DNA of 64,000 bases from Phoronis australis (lineage: Eukaryota; Phoronida; Phoronidae): contig NMRA01000599.1 in the NCBI GenBank assembly GCA_002633005.1, forward strand, positions 121,644 to 185,643. Direction: 5' to 3'. Of this stretch, positions 34,660-46,600 are shown piece by piece. The position numbers and the translations under genes are program-made. Position 1 is the stretch's first letter, and each line of letters opens with the position of its first letter. The notes beneath the pieces are model-generated. The model searched no databases. It saw nothing but the letters and a program-made list of their open reading frames with translations, and had not been told where the DNA came from.

Positions 34660-34815
34660 ATCACTTGAAATTGGTTCAACTTAATTATTCTTTACTCAGA
34701 TAAAAAGTGACTTCTGTGATAGCAAAAAGCATACAATTTGTTATTCGTTGAGACCATTCTCGATGCAAAAAGTGACACGCCGTGACAATGTAAGTTGTAA
34801 AGCTTGATCTGAAAT
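34651..34815. repeat. Dispersed repeat family copy c (CGCCGTGACAA core)
   Basis: TTAATTTAGATCACTTG at 34651, the core ACACGCCGTGACAATG at 34775 and GTTGTAAAGCTTGATCTGAA follow the block order of copies a and b in SLC6 intron 3. The middle is shorter and diverged. Confidence 0.5.
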
Positions 34816-37800
34816 GGCTCTAATTTGACAGATCACCAAGTTGGGATCAATTTCATAACGACAAGGGGTCTCAATCGAGTTTATTGTTTTGAATAACAAT
34901 GGATAAAATGTGTGCTTGCTCTGTGAGCCGCGAGAATGGTCATAATTACTTTGAAAGCTTAATGTTTTCACTCCTCAACCGGAGGCAGTCTGACATTTTT
35001 TTGACGAAGAGGCAGCACACCCCTTGAGCAGAGCCGTAGGAAGCGGGGGCAGCGGTGGCACGGGCTCCAAAAAAATTTTCAGGCGTCAGGGTTAAACCGT
35101 GGCAACCGACATAAGCGTGGGGCAGGAGAAAATAGAGAAAAGAAAGAGAGAACATTTAACAACTTAGAGTGCATGGTTTATTTTTTGAGGACCCCGGTCA
35201 GGACATTGTTAGGGTCTCCGCTTTTGCGGCACAGGTCGTCTAAACGCACTTGAAAATGTGACGTAATCATTCATACTCGTATATATGTTTCGAAGAATCG
35301 AGAAAATTTGTAAAGCGAAGCTCTTGCGGTGCGTGCTAATTTATTGGATTTTTAAATTCAATAAGTCAGTTTAGCGAATGCAAAACTATATTTTTCCAGA
35401 GGCCCCTCTCTTGGAAGGGATAACGGAGACAACATTTGCTTTATTTTTTGTCGAAACTAAACATCACTTGAGAAAAATTGATAACCTGACAGATAACATC
35501 AATTGCAGCGCATTTCCTGATTTTCGAAAAATATATAGATATTTTCATATTTAGGGGCCCCGCCCTTGAAGGAGGGCATTGATGATATTCAAGTTGCCAC
35601 CCTTTTTGTTTCTTTTTTATTGACAAATTCTTAAGGGGCCGCACACGGTGAGAGGGCCTATTCTTGGAATTGATTACCTCCATTTTGCTGCTTTTTGTGA
35701 AATAGTGCAACCGACTTTCATGTTGAAGATCACTTCCTGTATCGTTTTGTGACAACACGACAGTGGAATGAACTGTCACTGACCGATTTCTGCGAAAAAA
35801 ACTCCCTATCTGTTCTGAAGTGACGAAGTGATCGCTTCCGCCGCACCGCGATTTTCGGGTATCACCGGTCTGAATTTATGTCTGTCATCATTTCGGCATT
35901 GCTAGGAAGGCTGTAGATCCTACAATGTGTATGAGTGTTTGTCTTGAGGTTGATCTCGAATAATTATACAAACATTCTGGCACGATGACGGATTCTCGAT
36001 CGAAAATGGCGTATTCCTGGTCTTATACAAAGAATAGGCAGCCAGGATGGGATTGCTAAGAGAATGGATCGATGAATTGGGTCATCATGGAATACGTGAC
36101 GCGGCTCCATTCTCAGAGTTCGGGGATATTCCTTCTCAGGTTATTACTTTGATGTGATTGCGAAGTTGTTTTTGTGTGACTCAACGGCAAGTATCAATAG
36201 TGTTTTGCATACACATCGAAGTGATTTACAGACACATTTCAGGCGGCGAATGAAGTGTAGAGAATCACCTTTTCGTGTACTTATTCAATTAACATTGAAG
36301 TATGTTGGTCTGAGGTTCGAGTCACATACCTCCATCACGAACCAGAAAACGAGAGAAAATGAAAGTAATTAGTACAGTAAAGTGGTCTTTAGGACATCGA
36401 AAAATGCTCTCACAACAAAAATATCAAAGCAGGTACATATGCATGGCGTCCAACATATTTCATGTTGAATAGCACTGGCATATTCGCATGGGAGGCTTAA
36501 AATGGGCTCCTGGACCCATGTTCAGTGATGAATGTTCCCAGGTTGCCACTCTTTTCTGCCCCCTAGGTCGCCAACCGCGTTTGACTCCCTCAGTCAAATA
36601 TTTCTGGCGGCACGAGTGTTGTATCCATTAACATGAAGTTAATAAAAAACACGGTGCACTGCTTGGGATAAAGAAAGAACTTGTGGACATTTTAAATCCT
36701 CGATTAGTGACTTCTGGAGTGCAACGTTGGAGAAAAAATCCACCTCAAAAAGGCTTAGAGCGAAGGTTTTTGTCTGCCGTAGGTTGAGAAAACAGGCAAA
36801 TTTCCGTGCCGAATATATGGCAAAAAATTTTGGAGCACTTCCGGGTTTTTAAGGAGAGTGAAATACCTTCCCAACGCGATACGATTCTTTATAAGTCTGT
36901 CAATTAGGAACACAACAAAATATATCACAGCGATTGCAACATAATAAGATTCCGGCACTTGATAGTCGATGCCAAAATGACTTCACCATCTGTTTTTAAT
37001 TCACCGATTAAACGACCAGTTGGGGCCCAAAGTTGATGCATATGTTCGCGTACTCATTCGAAGACTCGTTTACCGATCACGAATGTAAAAGTGCTCGTAC
37101 AAATGGTAATACTATCTTTCAGCAGGAAATTCAATCGGGAAAGTCGCCTGTTCGTTGGGGTTCTTACCGCACTAACTCCAAAATTTCCAATTCATTAAGC
37201 CACACGTTTCGAATCAGTCTTTCTTCGTCAAGCAGTAGGTGTACCGTCAATAAACCTAGCCACGTAGCCACAATGCATGTGCTGAAATAGCCCTCCAGTG
37301 AATTGATAAATTGAAGAGCTATGATCCTCATTAAAAGCTCATTAAACACACGTTAATTTGTTTAAATTTCACGGTCCACGACTTGAAAGTTATTCCACGA
37401 AAGTTTGCACTGTAACATTACATTGGTTTTGGCTTACTTAACATGAACCGCATCGATAAATAGCCATATGATTGTAGACCTATGCCAGTACGACACCTGC
37501 CTCACACTCTGGTGAAGTCCGCGGTGCATTGGAATACACAAATGGTGATGTAATATTACACATGGTTGGTTTTGTTTTGTGCTTAGTTAAAACAGTCTCA
37601 GAGCAGTCTCAAAAAGTCTAAACTGCATTTCTCACATGTCAATGGGTAGCAATATTCAGAAGTAATCATTTATGTACTGTGTAGCACTATGCTGTTTAGT
37701 GCGGTCGCTAGCTTTCATTTTGCCGGATTGGCTCGTTACCGGAAAAGACTTTTATAGGTGACGTTGAGACAGGCAATCCGATTGCTCCGGTAAGACCCTG

Positions 37801-38970
37801 TTTTCGGACCATGTGACTGCCTTTAAGAACATTAACCAATTTGCCGCAGTCAACGGAGATAGCTTTTTGACCACATGTTGGTGACCTGAGAATTTGGGTT
37901 CAGATCGGACACCGTTGTCTCATTCGACTTGTATAGTTCGCTCATCACAGTTTTGATCCGAATGAATTAGTTGGTTGCCCGCGTACTGGCTAGGCAGAGC
38001 AGACACACTCGATTGGAGAATCGATACAGTGGGTCAATAGGTCAGGGATGCAAGAAACTCTAAGCGAATCCGTTATGATCAATCCTCCCAGACTTTGCAT
38101 ATTTCAATTGAAATGGACATTCCTTCCGAGTTATTTCAGTTGTCTGCAGGAAACTTATAAGAAATTACTGCACGATTGCGCATAATTTTAGTTGTTGTGG
38201 AAATACAGAGTCGCCCAAAACTAACCCATCAAAAATGTAAATAATTAACTCGACATTCCTTTAGCACTTACTTTTTCAAATTTGGTTGATTTGCATTTCA
38301 GTCTACAGATTAGCTTTCCACACGAGTCAGTTTTCTTCGATTTTTTTGTTTTTCCAACATACTTGGACTTCAACATTTCAAACAAAAAAATTCGAGTCCT
38401 TTTTTGGAGTCACCCTGTAACGTTTTCTAGAACTGCAGCTAGGTCTCGAGTGACATTTCAAGAGACAATTCCTCAATGTAATAGCCTTTAACATATCTTC
38501 CTCTGCTAGAATGAACTGTTAATGTATGTATTTAGCCGGGTAAAATGTTTCGTTCCTAGAGACGAACAAATGGCGATACATTCTAAAATGATATCTTGTG
38601 TTTAGAGAGACAGTTAAAAAGCTGTAAATAGAGCCCTAAACGTGCTCGAAATACTCTGCGAAGATTAAAAAAGACGTATATTAGCGTAGACTTTGTCAAT
38701 TACCTGCCACCGTAAACTAAACGCGTGTCCGTAGACTGGCTTCGATTCAAGCTTGTGCTTTCGCATCTTTATGAACGCAAAACCTGTCTATTAAAACATT
38801 GATAAATTTCTGGAGCTTTTTGGCTTGGCGTTGCACTGTTTGTCACCCCACACCTCTTGCGTATTGCTAGAGGTTTATAACAAACAGACATTCGCTGTAC
38901 CTTTCATTGTGTGCGCATGTGCAGACTTCTTTCATGCTGGTTGACTACCATCAATGTTGAAAGTCACATG

Positions 38971-39385
38971 GTTTGCCATATCACTGAAGTCCGCACAAAT
39001 GAATGCGCAGATGACGTTCACTTCCGTCCGAGGGTAAATTTTAGATTACAAAGATAGTCCATGAGTTCCGAATGCCCCCAAAGGTGAACGTACGTACCTT
39101 CGCAGCACAGTCATGTGACCAAAATGGCACTGCAAAGGTAAACACAATGGCACCAGGAATTTATGGTGGACACCCGTGAATGCGCGTGCCCGAGGTAATC
39201 GTCAGACGCAAACAGCAATCGTGTGGTCTTGAACCTTATGTTAACATTATCTGTGCAGAGGCTAGTCTTTCTCCTGTTCGATCTTCGCAGGATTTGCCGT
39301 GTGACTGAAGTCTACACATGAGCAGATTACCTCAACTTCCGAGTGAAAATTTCAGGCAACAAAAATACCAGAGATGTTCCGAATG
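38971..39385. repeat. Two diverged copies of an approximately 95-bp sequence, 321-bp apart
   Basis: Copy 1 (38971-39074) runs GTTTGCCATATCACTGAAGT to GTTCCGAATG. Copy 2 (39292-39385) runs ATTTGCCGTGTGACTGAAGT to GTTCCGAATG, with shared ACTTCC and GTAAATTTTAG/GAAAATTTCAG blocks between. It could be a tandem repeat with a long unit or two insertions of one element. Confidence 0.5.
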
Positions 39386-41421
39386 GTCTCGAGTTTTGAG
39401 GCTGCAAGAGTAACCGAGATTTTCCGGTTGTCTGGGCCATATCTAAAGAAAAGGAAAATGTGTTGGTTTGGGCCAGTTACATGAACTGGGGCAGGCCTAC
39501 AAACTTGTTTTACTCAGGCGAAAAGTATTTCGCATCGCATAATTGTAAGTGGGGTCTGGGTTGATTTCGGAACCATTCTTTCGCTGTTACCATGGCAACG
39601 CAACAGCTCGTAGGGCAATTTACTGGAATTGAAAACATGCGAAAAGACACATTCTTTCAGTTTTGATTGAGATGTTTTTCATGAATGAAAAATAACCAGT
39701 CACGGCATTAATTTCCAGTTTGTTTAATTATTTCATTGTATTGTGAATTGATATATTTTTTAATTGACTTGACGTCGGCACTCCCCGCCGGTACTTCCCT
39801 GACGATAGTGCCGTTACAACTAAACATCAAGAATCGATAAAATAGACTTGATTTGTATAACATCCCTGGAAAGCCTATTTATAAAAATTGCATGAGCTAT
39901 TTCAACGCGCTTATCTGAGAGCTCTCTAAATTAATCTATATCTGGCGTAAAATAAACACACGTTTTCACCATCTCTAGTTTAGTGGTGATTTATTACAAA
40001 GGACAGCCAAATGACCAGCCGAATTATGAGGCATTAATGATATCACTTCGTCAAAACAGGTACTCTAGATTTCTCTGAAAAGCACATTTCATGCGACTAA
40101 TTATTCAACATTTGCGCATGCGGAAATGAGCATACTGAAAAACCAACAAAGCCTTGTAATCAATTCGCCGGTAATACATATTCATCTTTAAAACGGCCCC
40201 ATTCACTCGGGAACAAAACATTCATCAGGTCGTTTTGTTCCCTTTCCTGTGTTGGCGTGGATGGATGAATTATTAAAATGAAATGATTTTCGTTTAACTA
40301 GTATTTTTTCGTATGACTTGCAAGACGAATAAGACAAATTCCCAGAAGAATGTTTAGAGTGAAATTGAAAATCAAATTTTTCCTCGCCATTACCCAACTT
40401 GATATGTGTCTGTGAATACTGTATAGCGCAGACAGTCACTGGAAAAAGGCACTGGCTTAGGCGTCGTGACACGAAGCTAAATGACAGAAAATGTACGAAG
40501 AAATCTCTATGATGCAAATAAGTAAGTATCGCCATTGGAATGAATTTGTTCTGTTAAGTATACATCAATATTTAGCACAAAGCAGTTTGTTACATTTAAA
40601 GATAACCTTCCCCTTATTTTTGCCAATTAAGGTTATCTCAAACCTTATTTAGTGGCCTACATTCTAACTCATATATAAAGAACATACTAGGCTTTGTCAA
40701 CATAGTAAACGTATCATTTTCTGAAAGAAAAAATCAGGAAGTATAAAATATGTTATATATTTATGTGCCATTTTTATTATTGCGTTAACTCCTTTTTCAA
40801 GTCAAAATTTCATTTTAAGGAAAGGTATACTCATAACAAAATAACCCATCGGTCGATTTAAATGAAACCCTCTTAAACGAAAACTTCACCAGTTATCTCA
40901 ATGATAGGAATTTTTGATCAGTCATTTTGTTTGGTTCCTATGACAAATCAACTCGCAAAACGTAAGTTGTTTTTGTAAAAAAAGAAGTCGCATTCGTTTT
41001 TGTTACATTACCTAAAAACTACGCGTTTACATTAAAAATCCGAACAGATTTTTTGAGCATGATGAATAAATATTAAGTTTGGAAACTGTCAGCGAAATCC
41101 ACTGGGCCATTTTCGAGGACTCGAGTTCTTAAAGTCTATTCTCCGAAGCCGAGAAAAAAGCGATTTTGTTGAGTGACGTGAAAATCTCAAGGTCTGTTAA
41201 TTATTCGGTGAAAACTTGCTTTCGGTCAATATAACCTATACATGCCTTAACCGTGTTCACTATTTCAACATTCACTCGCTTTGTCAACTGAATTTGCAGT
41301 GCGTAATTAACTTAATTGTCACAAAAAACGTTTAATTAGTCGAGTCGACTGCCAATGCATCGAGTCCAACTAGGCCATGAGCGGAGCAAACATATGAAGT
41401 GGGTCAAACTGGTGCATTGTA

Positions 41422-42126
41422 GTCTACTTTAAAGCACATGTGTCTTAGCTTTTGATCGTCCCCAATACACCATATGGTATGACACTCGCGACTAGATATT
41501 ACACGGGTGCTTTACCTCGTCCGTCCATGTCAAACACAAATCTCAATAAATTTACACAAAACAGGGGTTCAACAAACCATGAGCAATTGTTCTTTCTTCT
41601 AATACCATTTACAGTGTCCTGCTTTAGCGATTTCGCAATAAATTCGCGTTCAAAGCTCAAAAAATCTTCCCAAAAAGCCCATGCGTACTAACTACTTTGT
41701 CACACGCGAGTCGGTTCAAGGTCAAGTACGGTACGGAATTATCCGATGAGTTACGGATAGACGGCAATTGCCGGTTCGTCACGGAAGGTTACGAAATGGT
41801 GTGGAGTTATTGATGTCGTGACTTTCCGTGACAAAGCGGCAATTTCCGTGTGACAAAGTAGTTGTACTCATGGGCTTTTTGGGAGGATTTCTTGTGCTTT
41901 AATGGCGAATTTGTTAGAGTAGGACACCATAAATGGTATTAGAAGAAAAAACAAATTCTAGTGGTTTGTTGAGCCTCTGTTTTGTGTAAATTTATTGAGT
42001 TTTGTGTTTGATATGGACGGCTGAAGTGAAGCACCCGTGGAATACCTAATCCCGAGTGTCATACCTCGTAGCATTATATATAGGGGACGATCAGAAGCTG
42101 AGGACGCCTGTCCATTAAAGTAGATC
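41422..42126. mobile_element. Foldback element with about 280-bp inverted arms
   Basis: The left arm (about 41422-41710) and the right arm (about 41855-42126) are reverse complements at high identity. Paired blocks include CTACTTTAA, TTTTGATCGTCCCC/TTCTGATCGTCCCC, GGTATGACACTCG, AATAAATTTACACAAAACAG, TTCTTCTAATACCATTTA and ACTACTTTGTCACACG. About 145 bp of unpaired DNA lies between. No transposase frame is seen. The termini CTACTTTAA could be a transposon end; superfamily unassigned. Copy B keeps only the outer 100 bp of the left arm (about 49130-49235). Confidence 0.75.
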
Positions 42127-42263
42127 AACAGTTCATTGTTTTACATAACACGCGCTGAGAGACTGATATGAAACCCAAGTACGTACGAAATGGATAACAG
42201 AAATTGAGTCGGTGGTTAAAGCAGGGATGAGCATGAGATGGAAACAGCGAAATATCGAATTAC

Positions 42264-42417
42264 CTATCAAATCAAGGAATTTTGGTGAACACAAAGTCAC
42301 AGAGTCGTGAGGCGATTCGTAGTATTCGTTCCACGGTCGTATGCATGACAGACACAGAACTCCTATCAGGATCAAAACTACGTTTTGTCTTCGTTTTCCC
42401 CGGCATCTTTCTATCAT
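42264..42417 (-). CDS. Possible first coding exon of a type II membrane protein, partial
   Basis: Minus-strand ATG at 42417 gives MIERCRGKRRQNVVLILIGV, continuing LCLSCIRPWNEYY: a short basic N-tail then a hydrophobic run, the pattern of a signal anchor as in Golgi glycosyl- or sulfotransferases. The frame reaches a donor-like GATAG|GTAATT at 42264, phase 1. The upstream frame remains open without meaning. No following exon was found within the window, no family is recognised, and the whole exon lies in the 1.66 kb absent from copy B. It is therefore either a dispensable or moved exon or a chance frame. Confidence 0.2.
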
Positions 42418-42663
42418 GTGTACACGTTGTTGACTCAAGTTTATGACGACTCGGTGAATGAAAGTACTGAGGCATACGGAGCTGTTCTGAGCCTGGCGGG
42501 AAATTCGATTTGAATAACACCCCCGTAACCTTTGACCTAAGATAAGAGGTAAACAAATTTCCACGCGGTTGTGCGCTTCCAAGGGGGTTCTGCTAAATCT
42601 TTTTTTCTCGCTGGTATACATTTCGTATTTGATGTTCCCCGAGAATGAGGATAAGGTATTTTG

Positions 42664-42864
42664 CTAGACATATGTGAAATAATGACCCATTTTTGTGAAT
42701 AAAGTTTGAAAATTTCTTAAGAAAACAACAACAGTTTCATCAAATCTGTGCTTTTCTTTTCTTTCACTTTTGAAGACAGGAAACGACCTTCTGGCATATC
42801 CAGAACTACACTTTAGACAATGTCCACCAAGTGCTTCGGTTACTTTTAGTTCACAAGCGGCCAT
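42664..42864 (-). other. 66-codon open frame, unrecognised, inside the copy-A-only segment
   Basis: Minus-strand ATG at 42864 in good context (AAAATGGCC) gives MAACELKVTEALGGHCLKCS and a basic continuation with RRSFPVF. The spacing of its three cysteines (C-x11-C-x2-C) fits no zinc finger I know. It ends at a stop at 42664-42666. Absent from copy B. Probably transposon-derived or chance. Confidence 0.15.
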
Positions 42865-43419
42865 TTTCTTTTTAACTAAGATTATTTACGTAGTAGCAGC
42901 TTCACTAGAATAATTACATAAATTTGCTGTTAGGCATGCACTGAGACCATATGGCTCCGATGTAACGGTCCGGGATTACACAGCAGCACTTCAATGTCGC
43001 AGTAGCTACCCACAATACTGCAACATCCGTCAAGAGGTTCGCTGGTGTCGTTTTCGCGCCATTGGAGTTTCTCATGTTATTTGTTGGTGCCTTGGTTTTT
43101 AAATTGTATTCGACCTTACAATGCTAGCCAAGTTTTACTGTTGTGTGTTGGGGTTAACACCGACAGCAGAAAGTTTAATTATCCGATGAAGCGATAGTTT
43201 TCGACAAGATGACTAGAATCAGCCCGACATTTCTAAAGCGAGATCAATGTAACAACGCGTTTTCTTACTTTCAAGATAAAGATTTTTGTCCAGACCGTCC
43301 GAGTGAAGATGATCCTATCTGATTTTGAATTGATGAGAGCTTTGAACAATAGTCAATGAATGTACATTGATATTAATTCTCTAGTTTTAAATAATAATTG
43401 AAAATTTTTTCTTCGATTG

Positions 43420-43674
43420 TTTGAAAATCCGCGTCTTCGAGCAATTAGTCAAATTGAAAACGAAGCCACCCAACGACAGGTAACCACCTTGTTGAGGATA
43501 TCTGGGAGAACAGTGAAAAATCAGGTGTGAAAATATTGGAAAACTGGGTCAGAAAAAGACAGCGTAAGAAATGGTCTCCTTAGACCAACAGCGACAGATG
43601 TTCGGGGCTGCGGACAGAGCTTATCAGAGCAAACGATCAGAAACAGACTCCTTGAAGACAACCTAAAAGACTGA
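43420..43674 (+). pseudogene. Tc1-like transposase N-terminal fragment (copy A)
   Basis: The frame reads FENPRLRAISQIENEATQRQ, then VTTLLRISGRTVKN, a stop, KYWKTGS, and after a linker SEQTIRNRLLEDNLKD followed by TGA. This is the paired helix-turn-helix DNA-binding half of a Tc1/mariner transposase. The first helix-turn-helix has the V-x-x-x-L-x-x-S-x-R-T-V pattern, W-x-x-T-G-S is the usual hinge, and the T-I-R-N-R-L motif with following leucine is in the second helix-turn-helix. The DDE catalytic half is missing, and an in-frame stop separates the two halves. Dead remnant. Confidence 0.75.
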
Positions 43675-46600
43675 CAGAAAACTGACTGAGAATCGACACT
43701 AAAGACAGTTAGTGCCACGTCACTAGCGCTGAAATTCGCAACCGGCGTGGCAACCATCCCACTTCAAGGTCTGCACACTGTGACGTCTTTCTACAACTTG
43801 TGTTTTTGAACAATGCCACTTCTCAAAACATTTAAACATTGTAAATGTTGCGAATTTGCAACAAAATTGGCATTAAATTATTCGCCTTCAATTAAGTTTT
43901 TCATTTCTGTGTCATAAGTACATTACTTTTAAGCAACTTTTTGAATAAGTTTTAAAATGCTAATGTTATCAAGCGCCGTTTATGAATGTTTTAGTAAAAT
44001 GAAAAACGGAAAGAGACACAGGGCTTACAGATACTTCAGGTCTGCTTTTTGGCAGAATTAAGTCATACGTTCGATACGGGATATTCGTCACTTTGCATTT
44101 GCTTAATATCAACTTCGTTAGCGTGAGTGTAATAATACTTGCATTTACCCGATGACGTCACACTGGTATGACATGCGCCGGCACGATGAAGCTGTTCTGC
44201 ACAGAAAATATGTGATACGGAAAATATCATTTTTAGCGTTGGGCGTTTGCAAGCAAGTGCCGCCCGTAATTACGAGACAGTGTAATTATGACCGAGACTT
44301 CGCTCATGTTTTACGACCGTAATCGTTATTTCCAATGAGAAATTAATTTTCAGGTAACGTGTACTCTGAAGAAGTTGCTCGCTCGTAATTGTACTTTCGT
44401 ATTTTTCACTCACAATTTCACTGTCGTGTTTTTACGCTCGTAAAATACAACTCACGATAAACTTTGAGTTTTCTGTACCATCGGAAGTGGGAAGTTAAAA
44501 ACCCGAAAACAAGTAACAGAGGCGTACCTACATATATTTTGCACTTGTGGTGGTAAATTGGTTTAAAATGTGAGCTGGGCCGGGGTGGTTAAAATTTATT
44601 TGGAATAATCCGTATTCATGTGAAGATCAATATATTCTGAACATAAAATCACACTTATAAACAATATGTCGAAAATTTACTGCTATTATTGAGTGTGTAG
44701 ATGAACTGATATACTGTCTATCACATAGTCATATATTCATCTCATACCCAAAGTCAAACGGTTAACAATCGTAATTGCAGTTACATTTGTAAAGGGGTCC
44801 ACGTTTTATCTGCAAAGACATGCCATTAAGTCGAAATTATTTTCCAATTATCTGTCATGTGATGCTCACAAGTAGTCGTCGTGACAGGAAGAACACGTGC
44901 ACGCCTTCAGTCTGACTGATCGTACGTCTGCACAAACTCTGCAGAATTACGTAAGGCCAGGCCAAAACAAAATTTTAATTAGAAAATCACGTATTCATGA
45001 GCGCAATCAATACACCGAAACAAGCCTTGCGAATAAGGTAAACGGTTGTTTTGACATATAACTGCCAGGGACGTCACACTCCAAAGTCAAAAGATCCATT
45101 TCCAAATTGAAGGTCTGGATAGGAGACAGGTCAGTGAAATTAGGTTTCTATTGTCTATATTGAGCAGTGTGGTGTGAATGTCTGAGTTACAGGCATGTTG
45201 GACGTTTTGGTAATTCGATGGTGGTCTAGTAAAGTACTTAACCATTTATCAGTCCTGCCAACTCGATAGTTTGTAAAACCAATCATTTTCGAGGAAATTT
45301 CCAGTATCTTTACTTCGCTGCTTTAATGAAAAAAACACTTGGATAATAAAATAATCACTCTCGCACACGCATTAGCTTTAACTCCAATGGGCATTACAAC
45401 TTAACTTCCAGAAGTAACTTGTCTATTCGATTTGCAAAACCTATGCCAAATTGTGTTCCACAAGGTTTCTGCCTGGAGCCCAATTTTACTTATTTACAGA
45501 CAAATTGGCGTGTCTAGGTATGAGTCGCTTCAGTTGGAGGGTCAAAACCCCTTTTTAAAGTATTACATGTATTTAAAAATAGCGACTTAGCCTGACTCTG
45601 CAACTCTCTGGGAATCTTTTCATAAATACACTACACGAGTATAACGATGGGCGAGATGTACACTAGGAATTCAAAATAGCCTCCAGGTAAGCTGCAAAAG
45701 TTATTGTAAATATATGTGACTTGTAGTAATTCATTGAGTTCGCATTGCGCATGTGCAGCCTTGAAAGGTTTTCCAAAGTGCTTAGTCCTCCCAGGGCTGC
45801 GTTCCGTTGAAACAAGAAAATCGTGAAAACGCAAGATAACTCATACCTAGTGAGACATCACCATGCATTACAAGCAAAGAATATGATCACACCAGCATTT
45901 CTGGTGGAATACAAGCTGGTCTAAGTTTTGTTATTTACAAAGCGTTACTCATGGTAGCTGTAAAGCCCAATGAAGAATGTGATAACACATTGAAATGAAA
46001 CGATTCAAGTAATCCGTTCGGAATATTTTCCGACAATGTTATATTTTCGACAATGGATGTTGACCAGATGGACCCTTCTTAATTCACAAGTCCACTGAAA
46101 ACGGATAGTTCCTGCAAACGTAGTTAGGTCACGCCCACCATAGTTACCATTGTGAAGTTCCACAACACTAAACCAAATATGGCGGAAGTTCCGTGCATAC
46201 GTACGAACAGAATCTTTTCGATTTGTTCCCAATGATATTTCACTGGAACTGTTACCGGCGTGGAGTCCCAATCACAAATGATCCTGTTGCAGAAACTATG
46301 TAATCGGGTTACGCGTAGCGGCTTATCCATTTCAAGTCTTTGAACCCCGGCATTCGTAGATTACTAAACACATTCACATTAAATAAGCTGTATTCAGATG
46401 TCAGCTCGATTAATCAGTTGTGTCGTTCTAACTCGGCGGTGCACTGCCCTTTAAGTTCGGTGACACGCCCTGGTAAGCTATTCCATAGTACGAGGAAAGC
46501 TTTCTTCTCACGATTAGACAACGAAAATTTTTGTTGGTGGTGACCACTGGTGGTTTTGTGCATGAGAGTTTTGTCGGTGAGGCACCTCTCGATCCGTAAA

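Larger units (their letters stand above)
31030..40149. other. Intergenic, no gene recognised
   Basis: No gene is supported. It contains the N join at 31957, a repeat copy at 34651-34815, a small candidate frame at 34465-34659, and a two-copy repeat near 39 kb. GC-rich, G/C-run strings at 35030-35080 and 35550-35660 resemble MITE debris but no termini could be paired. Confidence 0.45.

Noticed and set aside
35030-35660. GC-rich strings resembling coral MITE ends
   Set aside because: I could not pair termini or find a second copy in the window, so no element is called.
36290-36340. Possible tRNA because of GGTTCGAGTC
   Set aside because: No A box at the right distance upstream and no acceptor-stem pairing.
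40203-40535. 110-codon minus-strand open frame, present again at 47883-48212
   Set aside because: It recurs only because the whole block is duplicated in the assembly. The differences between copies mostly change amino acids, so there is no sign of coding constraint, and no motif is recognised.
46005-46330. Open frames repeated at 52048-52373 that look conserved
   Set aside because: They lie in the part of the two haplotype copies that is nearly identical throughout, so identity says nothing about coding.
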